Assembly: GCA_026770585.1 (NCBI GenBank) | Contig: MU646610.1 | Coordinates: 393,578 to 406,285 of the forward strand | Length of the DNA: 12,708 bases | Direction of reading: 5' to 3' | DNA from: Baffinella frigidus | Lineage: Eukaryota; Cryptophyceae; Cryptomonadales; Baffinellaceae | Shown: positions 10,101-12,708 of the stretch, in pieces | Numbering within the stretch: position 1 is the stretch's first letter | How the letters are laid out: every line of letters starts with the position of its first letter | Translations under genes and position numbers: made by a program | Notes under the pieces: generated by a model | Database searches by the model: none | Told to the model about the DNA's origin: nothing | What the model saw: only the letters and a program-made list of their open reading frames with translations

Positions 10101-12708
10101 GTTTTTATGCACGTGTTGACGCCACGAGGATTTATCTGCACTGGCGTTGACTGTACTGCCAAGATCAGACCGCATATGTTGCTCTACGTGATGACTCGAA
10201 GTGGATTTATCTGCACTGGCGTGTGTAATGTACGTGCGCTGATGACTGTACTGGCATGCGCTGACGGGACAGGCGCGCTGACGGATGAGGCCCTCAACCC
10301 TTAACCAAACCCAAGATCACGTGTTGGAGGAGTATACAGCGATGCACAGGATCTGCGATCCTGGATCCGGACAACACAACTTTTCCAAAGCGATTCACTG
10401 CACTGCCATGCACTGTCTTGTATTTGCGGTGACGGATGAGGCGTGGTCCGGGCAGGTGCTTCACGAGTATGCAGCGATGCACGCGGCCATCCTGGATCCA
10501 GACAACACCACATTTCCCAAGCGATTCACTGTGCTGACATGCACTGCATATGCACTGCAACCGCCATGCGCTGTTCTCTCGCCCGAGCCATCAGCTGGCG
10601 CTGATGGCTCGGGTACGGGGGCCGGACAACACCACCTTCCCGAAGTGTTTCCTCGTCATCGGCGCTGTATTATACCGGCGCTGATGGCGTGGGTGCGGGG
10701 GCAGGTGTTGGAAGAGTATGCAGAAATGCACGCGGCCATCCTGGATCCGGACAACACCACTTTCCCGAAACGCTTTCTCGTCCTCCGCGCTGGTCACGGT
10801 ATCTTGCTCCTGGTCTAGGAGTTAGGGTTTTGGGTTTAGGATTTAGGGTTTAGAATGGGCTGAGACCCCTGCGCTGAGCGTTCGTCTAGGGAGGGAACTG
10901 GGGAGGGGTCTGACCGGCGAGTCTATGGAGGGGTCTAGGAAAGGGTCTATGAAGGGGTCTAACCGTCGAGTTTGCGAGCGTGGCGGCAGGGCTGGCAAAC
11001 ACCATGATCGAGGAGGTGACTGCTCTCCTCGTCGCTATCATCACCCGGTGCGCTCCTCTGCCTTGAGATCGAAAACACACACCCGGAGAGGTCCACCCGG
11101 TGAGCCCCCTTTCCTCGTTGCGATTATCTCGCACCGGTGCGTGCTCCTTGAAACAGGAGAAACAGCAAAGCTATTTCTCCGTAGAAACAGCAAAGCTATT
11201 TATCCGTGTTTGCTGTCTCTCCGTTTCCGTGCTCTCATCACCAGGTGTGCGGCTGTGCCCTTCGACCCGGTGTTGCAGTCTTGACTGGGGAAGCGTTTCC
11301 CCTCCGGAGCGACGAGACGTCTTGCGCTTGAACATGACGCTGTCGCGTGAGCATGACGGCATGAGCGTGATGGTGAATGAGCGTGAGCGCCCGCAGACGA
11401 TGTGATGGCGTGAGCGTGAGCGTGCGAGCAGCGCAGGCGGCATGTGCGTCAGGGCGCAGGCGCCATGTGCGTGAGGCTGCCGCAATGTGCGTGAGTATAC
11501 GCTTGACGTGATGCGCGTGAGTGTGACGCCATGAGCGTCACGCCATGTGCGTGAGCGTGAGCATGCGCGTGAGCGTGAGCATTTGTGTGAGCGTGACGCG
11601 TCTTGCGTGTTTGCAGGCGCGCGCTGGTGCTGGATCTCTCCGGGGGAGTGTTCTCAATCGCGCGGCCAGATGATGACGTCTTCCAGCGTCCCATCCTCCT
11701 CTCTCCCGAGGCGCTCGCTCCCTTCCTCGCCGAGGGCCCCCAGGTGCTGTCGGGCATTGCCAAAATCAATCAAAATGTTCCACATGAATGCAAGGGAAAC
11801 CCCTTGAATTATTAAGTCAACCACGACAGATATGTCGTGGATAAGGCGTCGGTTCCCCTCAATCCTCTGGCGTGGTAGGGGGGGGGCGGGGGCGTGCTGA
11901 CGGCAAAGGCGCGCACTGTCCTGAACCCTGAACCCTGAACCCTGAACCCTGAACCCTGAACCCTGAACAGTAAACTCTGAACCATGAACCTTGGACCCTA
12001 AACCCTGAACCCCGAACCCTAATTCCAAACCCCTAACCCCTTACCCCTAACCCATAAACACTAAACTCAAAACCCTAAACCCTAAACCCTAAACCCCGAA
12101 CCCTAAGCTGTAAGCCCTGAACCCTAAACCCTAAACCCTAAACCCTAAACCCTAAACCCCAACCTCTAAACCCTAAACCCTAAACTCTAATCCCCAAAAC
12201 CTCAAACATACACCCCAAACCCTAAACCCTCAACCTCAAACCCTCAACCCTAAACCCCAAACGTGGCAGGGCGAAGACAGACAAACACAAGGACAGATCC
12301 TGGGAAGAGGCGGGCATCCGTTGGACGCGCGGTTGGGGGTGGTCGACTGGTCGACTGGTCGACTGGGCGGGATTGTTGTCGACTGGGCGGGATTGTTGTT
12401 TGTCGCGTCTTGATCGCAAGTAGGTGGTGGCGGGGGCGTGCCGACGGCCAGGGCACTCGTGGCGTTACACATAAACCCCACACCCTAACGTGGCAGGTCC
12501 AAGACAGACAAACACAAGGACAGGTGACAGGACGAAGCGGGCACTGGCCTGCACCCTAAACCCTAAACCCTTCTGTGGCAGGGTGCGTACGGACAGGGAC
12601 AGGGACACGGACAGGTCCCGGGACGAAGCGGGAATCCATTAGACGCGCGGGTGGGGGTGGTCGACTGGGCTGCCAGCGCCGCGGGAGACACTGGGGGGGG
12701 GGCAGGAG
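1520..12708 (+). CDS. candidate fusion gene: glycosyltransferase - FkbM methyltransferase - fucosyltransferase-like (3' incomplete)
   Basis: Proposed exons are 1520-1999, 2484-2573, 3086-3222, 3636-3762, 3976-4042, 4097-4425, 5744-5825, 6180-6397, 7037-7147, 7682-8068, 8329-8552, 9181-9940, 10705-10792, 10990-11047, 11617-11743 and possibly 12582 to beyond the edge. Every junction is GT-AG and phase-consistent, giving about 1,095 residues before exon 16. No convincing stop plus new promoter separates the modules, and the joins between them (exon 9 to 10, exon 12 to 13) are both phase 0. That is why a single fusion protein is proposed. Phase agreement at two joins has about a one in nine chance of being accidental, and the exon 12 reading frame also reaches a stop at 9968-9970, so separate genes cannot be excluded. 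The signal peptide puts the product in the secretory pathway. The weakest calls are the exon 5/6 border, the exon 9 limits and the start of exon 10. Confidence 0.45.
2104..2483 (+). repeat. two-copy intron-tail/exon-head duplication upstream of exon 2
   Basis: The 17-bp string GAGGCGCGGGATCACCT occurs at 2104 and again at 2378. GGCGTGAGGCG follows at 2136 and 2410, so the spacing is 274 bp each time. The first unit ends at 2344-2377 in a degenerate copy of the beginning of exon 2 (GTTGAGGACATGGAGGGG). The second unit ends in the true exon 2 (GTGGAGGACATGGAGGGG at 2484). The upstream copy has lost its acceptor (CAT instead of CAG). Confidence 0.8.
2200..2336. repeat. GATTGAATGGATGGATA minisatellite
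   Basis: A degenerate tandem array of a roughly 16-17 bp unit (GATTGAATGGATGGATA and GATTGAATCGATAGATA) lies within intron 1. It sits inside the first unit of the 274-bp duplication. Long open frames on the minus strand here, rich in SIHPFN, are repeat translation only. Confidence 0.95.
2574..3085 (+). repeat. intron 2 with three degenerate copies of the exon 3 head
   Basis: True exon 3 opens at 3086 after TGTGGCAG with ATGATGGTGCTCCAGCAG. Copies occur at 2905 (after AAGCAG: ATCATGGTCTTGCACCAC), 3004 (after AACCAG: ATGATGGTGCTGCATCAG) and 3022 (after CATCAG: ATGGTCTTGCAACAG). The first two copies are also preceded by related pyrimidine-rich sequence (CCCCCTCGTTGCCTTCTGG and CCCCCTCTCGCTTCTGG). 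The remainder of the intron is G-rich near 2585-2665, with no other coding signal. Confidence 0.78.
3223..3635 (+). other. intron 3 with TTTAGGG remnant and degenerate repeats
   Basis: The donor at 3223 follows ACT-TG, and the acceptor GGGCAG ends at 3635. The split codon TG/G encodes the Trp of YGNTW. A short TTTAGGG-like array lies at 3244-3283. From about 3405 to 3600, variants of CCACTCGCGCACCAGCCTCGTCGCATGCCT recur two or three times. They weakly resemble the head of exon 4 (TACCCACTGCGGCACCAGGCATTGC). Confidence 0.55.
3763..3975 (+). other. intron 4, nothing firmly recognised
   Basis: The stretch between the CAG/GTGCCT donor of exon 4 and the TTGGCAG acceptor of exon 5 begins with TTTCCTTCCC pyrimidine runs. 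It includes a GTGAGT at 3941 that matches a textbook donor but has no matching exon. The frame at 3850-3930 is open but is not needed by the model. Confidence 0.5.
3976..4425 (+). CDS. exons 5-6: Cys/Gly-rich insertion in the glycosyltransferase
   Basis: One frame is open from an acceptor at 3974-3975 (TTGGCAG) to a donor at 4426 (AAG/GTGTGT). It shows the G-rich first positions and GC-rich third positions expected of coding DNA. A polypyrimidine tract ending in CAG at 4090-4092 suggests a small intron at about 4043-4096: CAC-G joins AA-GCG to keep phase, using the AG at 4095-4096. Without splicing the frame also stays open, so both forms are possible. The product has a 19-residue direct repeat (NLQ...AEGGW twice), a cysteine cluster (KCCEEAGGCGAGDCAD) and LSWCDDVRTCAF. 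It ends in LEACVPEVRGK, which runs in phase into VAVTC of exon 7. I recognise no family for this insertion. Confidence 0.6.
4461..4622. repeat. CCTGCCTGC / CCTCCCTC pyrimidine-rich satellite
   Basis: A tandem tetranucleotide array (CTGC and CTCC units) starts shortly after the exon 6 donor at 4426 and spans about 160 bp. All pyrimidines are on the coding strand. The long open frames on both strands here (LPACLPA and EGGREGG types) are repeat artefacts. Confidence 0.95.
4652..4733. repeat. short telomere-like stretch and poly-C tract
   Basis: CACCCTACACTCTAAACCCTGAAC at 4652-4675 resembles degenerate CCCTAAA repeat. A 14-nt run of C at 4720-4733 follows. Confidence 0.75.
4868..5027. repeat. 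foldback (MITE-like) inverted repeat in intron 6
   Basis: The arms at about 4868-4926 and 4966-5027 are near-perfect reverse complements: GGGTAGTTAGGCC...GGTATTGCCTRCGGTAGGCC against its mirror. They surround a roughly 40-nt loop. Complementarity continues weakly outward to about 4845 and 5040 (GAGCAT...TAACGTTCTG against its partner). Within each arm CCTACGGTA-type words recur. There is no open frame in it, so it would be a non-autonomous element or a structured intronic RNA. Confidence 0.8.
5035..5743 (+). repeat. array of four decoy copies of exon 7 head in intron 6
   Basis: True exon 7 begins at 5744 (GCTCGCAG/GTGGCGGTGACGTGTGCGATCG). Related copies occur at 5050 (after GGTCAG), 5233 (after GGTCAG) and 5382 (after GGCGCAG). 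A partial copy at about 5621-5656 lacks the acceptor. All share GTGTGCGATC(G/C)AAGG followed by GAATCGAT-type sequence. The copy at 5382 starts with the same 22 nt as the true exon and reads VAVTCAIEGESLHGHG before a TGA at 5439. The copy at 5233 reads VATTCAIEGESIHKHS. Degenerate TGACAAGCATGCTCC units precede several copies (5096-5220 and 5659-5735). Confidence 0.88.
5826..6179 (+). repeat. intron 7 with a decoy copy of exon 8 head
   Basis: True exon 8 starts at 6180 after GGTGGCAG (AAATCGGGCGAAGCGGGACC). A copy starts at 6048 after CTAGCAG (AGATCGGGCGCAGCAGGACC). It is compatible with the same phase-1 donor at 5826. Spliced in, the copy would read EIGRSRTVLAGAL, versus the true EIGRSGTVMAGAM. 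It then runs to a stop at about 6146, so its use would truncate the enzyme. Confidence 0.82.
6398..7036 (+). other. intron 8, mostly unassigned, with CT microsatellite
   Basis: The intron runs from a weak donor (GAT/GTGCGT) to ACACAG at 7036. From about 6480 to 6780 the sequence is less GC-rich than its neighbours and shows no exon or RNA gene that I can support. A CT dinucleotide array fills about 6788-6886. The minus-strand frames over this array (EREREK-type) are artefacts. Confidence 0.5.
7103..7410 (+). repeat. triplicated donor-like segment (exon 9 tail copies)
   Basis: Three imperfect units of about 100 bp each contain a purine-rich stretch and then a CAG/GT(T/C)TGCT junction. They are GAGAAGCGCGCCCAG/GTTTGCTG at 7147, GGGATGCGAGGCCAG/GTCTGCTG at about 7234 and GAGAAGCGCGAGCAG/GTCTGCTC at about 7350. 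The last two also share GCATCTTGCGGATCATGGCGTTTGA-type sequence. The first is taken as the real exon 9 end, and the other two as tail copies in the following intron. Confidence 0.7.
7413..7681 (+). other. end of intron 9 with GA-rich tract
   Basis: GAGA-rich microsatellite sequence at 7413-7471 is followed by an unusually good donor-like string (CTGCAG/GTAAGT at about 7493-7502) that no exon in the model uses. ATG 7577, directly after an in-frame TGA, opens a frame that continues into the methyltransferase exon. This gives an alternative start for a stand-alone gene. Confidence 0.45.
7682..9940 (+). CDS. FkbM-like SAM-dependent methyltransferase module, exons 10-12
   Basis: FkbM-family enzymes O-methylate sugars and natural products using S-adenosylmethionine. 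Exon 10 (7682 or earlier, to 8068) carries ARANRG, the SAM-binding loop LMVEVGAGLGQGVLEWV and the post-I acidic strand AVAVELLEANVEQLRWSSALN. Exon 11 (8329-8552) begins VLNAAAGSCPD, the usual strand after ALNGW. It continues through VVAYVRDASEADGF to a five-fold DVTG repeat. Exon 12 (9181-9940) has GVPVQRVARWCLDHNLG, the equivalent of the family's TLDDL segment. It then has RVALLHVSVGGGAQGALSIL where FkbM proteins have LLKIDVEGAE, and LRRGGVGAVLVSLTPP and VARWLRAAGFCAV near the end of the domain. The acidic residues of the KIDVEGAE motif are missing, so catalysis is uncertain. An alternative start is ATG 7577, immediately preceded by an in-frame TGA. That would make this a separate gene, with a stop at 9968-9970 if exon 12 is terminal. 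Confidence 0.7.
8069..8328 (+). repeat. intron 10 built of telomere-type CCCTAAA repeats
   Basis: The intron opens GTGTTAACGGTT and ends AACCCGTACACCAG. Almost everything between (8081-8318) is CCCTAAA with CCCTGAA, CCCGAAA and CCCCAAA variants, decaying towards the acceptor into AACCATG units. The flanking exons join in phase 0 (ALNGWPRG then VLNAAAG) exactly where FkbM proteins are continuous, so the array really is intronic. Confidence 0.88.
8467..8526 (+). repeat. coding 12-bp tandem repeat (DVTG x5)
   Basis: Five copies of GACGTGACTGGG, with one GAT and one ACC variant, lie in frame within exon 11. They encode five consecutive Asp-Val-Thr-Gly units in a loop region of the methyltransferase module. 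Confidence 0.95.
8553..9180 (+). other. intron 11 with tandem acceptor-like minisatellite
   Basis: The donor is CAG/GTACCT at 8553, the only GTA donor in the model. The acceptor is CAACAG at 9180, with CTGCAG at 9192 an equally phase-compatible alternative. From about 8895 to 9110 there are five units of roughly 35-60 bp with the form (C/T)-rich, GCCGCNCAG, GCTCCACCCC, often followed by GATCCCCACCCCAAAGCCCTCT. Each looks like a polypyrimidine tract plus AG. The 8580-8880 part shows no recognised feature apart from a short GGCTTGG/CCAAGCC inverted repeat near 8788-8818. Confidence 0.7.
9935..10240 (+). repeat. about 75-bp tandem repeat at the end of exon 12
   Basis: Four imperfect units start near 9935, 10012, 10080 and 10156. 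Each carries CTGCCAAGGTC-like sequence, then CTCATGTTTTGCTCCACGTG, then GACTCGACGTGGATT, CTGCAGTGGCGTTTAC and a TGTACTG end. The first unit contains the proposed exon 12 donor (GCCAAG/GTCCGC). Later units have GCCACG/GTCAGG and GCCAAG/ATCAGA. Confidence 0.85.
10310..10704 (+). repeat. exon 13 triplicate: two full and one partial upstream copies
   Basis: True exon 13 starts at 10705. Copy 1 (10321) lacks an AG and its head reads VLEEYTAMH before frame-disrupting changes. Copy 2 (10456, after GGGCAG) is nearly intact and reads VLHEYAAMHAAIL through FPKRFTVL, but its donor CTG/GT has become CTG/AC. A partial copy at about 10620-10664 covers the exon's second half (GGACAACACCACCTTCCCGAA) and ends GGCGCTGTA. 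The flanking intron string GGCGCTGATGGCGTGGGTGCGGGGGC is duplicated too (10597 and 10678). Confidence 0.88.
10582..10613. repeat. perfect 13-bp hairpin
   Basis: CCCGAGCCATCAG at 10582-10594 pairs perfectly with CTGATGGCTCGGG at 10601-10613 across the six-base loop CTGGCG. The right arm belongs to the duplicated GGCGCTGATGGC segment. The left arm looks like an inverted piece of the same segment. Confidence 0.9.
10705..12708 (+). CDS. fucosyltransferase-like module (GT23/NodZ-type N-terminal part), exons 13-16, 3' incomplete
   Basis: Exons 13-15 splice cleanly: 10705-10792 (phase 0 to 1), 10990-11047 (1 to 2) and 11617-11743 (2 to 0). Exon 13 reads VLEEYAEMHAAIL then FPKRFLVLRA. The joined codon gives GLANTMIEEVTALLVAIIT, and the next split Arg codon gives RRALVLDLSGGVFS. 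This order (RFLV, then G-L-x-N-x-M, then a leucine-rich helix ending A-I-x-T-x-R, then A-L-V-L-D) is typical of the first Rossmann strands of fucosyltransferase-type proteins in algae and bacteria (GLGNRLxxLxSxFLxAILTxR). The proposed exon 16 begins at 12582 (GTGGCAG acceptor, GAYGQGQGHG then NPLDARVGVVDWAAS) and is open to the edge. Two earlier copies of the same segment compete with it. The catalytic HxRxGD-like motif would lie outside the window, so activity cannot be judged. Confidence 0.55.
10793..10989 (+). other. intron 13 with TTTAGGG remnant and GGGGTCTA repeats
   Basis: A TTTAGGG-type array lies at about 10819-10854, in the orientation opposite to the arrays in introns 10 and 15. 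Repeats of GGGGTCTA(T/G) lie between about 10903 and 10965. Splicing 10792 to 10990 restores GLANTM after LVLRA. Confidence 0.7.
11048..11616 (+). repeat. intron 14: exon 14 tail copies, 25-bp duplication, GTGAGC minisatellite
   Basis: The true exon 14 end (CTCCTCGTCGCTATCATCAC, then CCG/GTGCGCTCC) is echoed at about 11112-11147 (CCTCGTTGCGATTATCTCGC, then ACCG/GTGCGTGCTCC). A shorter echo is at about 11230-11250 (GTGCTCTCATCACCAG/GTGTGCG). A 25-bp direct repeat (AGAAACAGCAAAGCTATTT) occupies 11158-11182 and 11183-11207. From 11340 to 11600 the DNA is a GTGAGCGTGA / CATGTGCGTGAG minisatellite with many GTGAGC donor-like words. Confidence 0.78.
11744..12267 (+). repeat. intron 15 with long degenerate telomere-type array
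   Basis: After the CAG/GTGCTG donor there are about 180 bp of ordinary sequence, including a CCACGACA...TGTCGTGG inverted repeat at 11821-11839. CCCTGAACCC and CCCTAAACCC variants then fill about 11920-12262. The array is purer around 11921-11967 and 12118-12160. Confidence 0.85.
12262..12708 (+). repeat. three copies of candidate exon 16 head
   Basis: Three segments follow GTGGCAG at 12269, 12496 and 12581. Each contains GACAGACAAACACAAGGACAG- or GGACAGGGACAGG-type sequence and then GGACGAAGCGGG or a variant. Copies 1 and 3 go on to GACGCGCGG(T)TGGGGGTGGTCGACTGG. All three are open in the phase set by exon 15. Copy 2 stops in TAA after 20 residues, copy 1 at a TGA near 12412, and copy 3 is open to the window edge, so it is the preferred exon. 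Short CCCTAAA runs separate copies 2 and 3 (12553-12570). Confidence 0.75.

Noticed and set aside
9970-10300. Small separate gene from the open frames at 9697-10304
   Set aside because: The frames are the 75-bp tandem repeat translated, and there is no independent motif.

Overview
The window is nuclear DNA from a GC-rich eukaryote, most likely a unicellular alga or other protist. Both protein-coding regions can only be read across many GT-AG introns. Long simple repeats and Arabidopsis-type telomere repeats (CCCTAAA/TTTAGGG) lie inside introns. I see no prokaryotic operon, tRNA, rRNA or CRISPR array. The exact lineage cannot be assigned from the sequence alone.

Left part (1-1166), minus strand: a CCAA satellite, then the first three exons of a gene whose translation resembles the N-terminal helical repeats of FANCI, the FANCD2 partner in DNA cross-link repair. 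The gene runs leftward and its remaining exons are not in the window. A short divergent intergenic region (about 1167-1519) holds a 15-bp inverted repeat with TIR-like spacing.

Right part (1520-12708), plus strand: an intron-rich coding region with a signal peptide followed by three glycan-modifying modules in the same orientation. They are a GT-B glycosyltransferase of the CgeB / Glyco_trans_1_2 type (exons 1-9), an FkbM-like SAM methyltransferase (exons 10-12), and the start of a fucosyltransferase-like (GT23/NodZ-type) domain (exons 13-15 and a candidate 16). All proposed junctions agree in reading phase. The simplest model is therefore one secretory-pathway fusion enzyme of about 1,095 residues within the window, open at the 3' end. 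Two or three separate genes remain possible. A plausible job is building and methylating a surface or secreted glycan in the ER/Golgi.

The most unusual signal is in the introns. Most of the longer ones contain degenerate copies of the edge of the adjacent exon together with its splice site: exon heads upstream of acceptors and exon tails downstream of donors. At least six junctions show this clearly, some with three or four copies, and several copies remain open and phase-compatible. The pattern suggests that introns here grow by tandem duplication of exon-intron boundaries, producing decoy or alternative exons. Other oddities are an intron made almost entirely of telomere repeat, weak GTC/GTG donor sites, and a roughly 190-bp foldback element.
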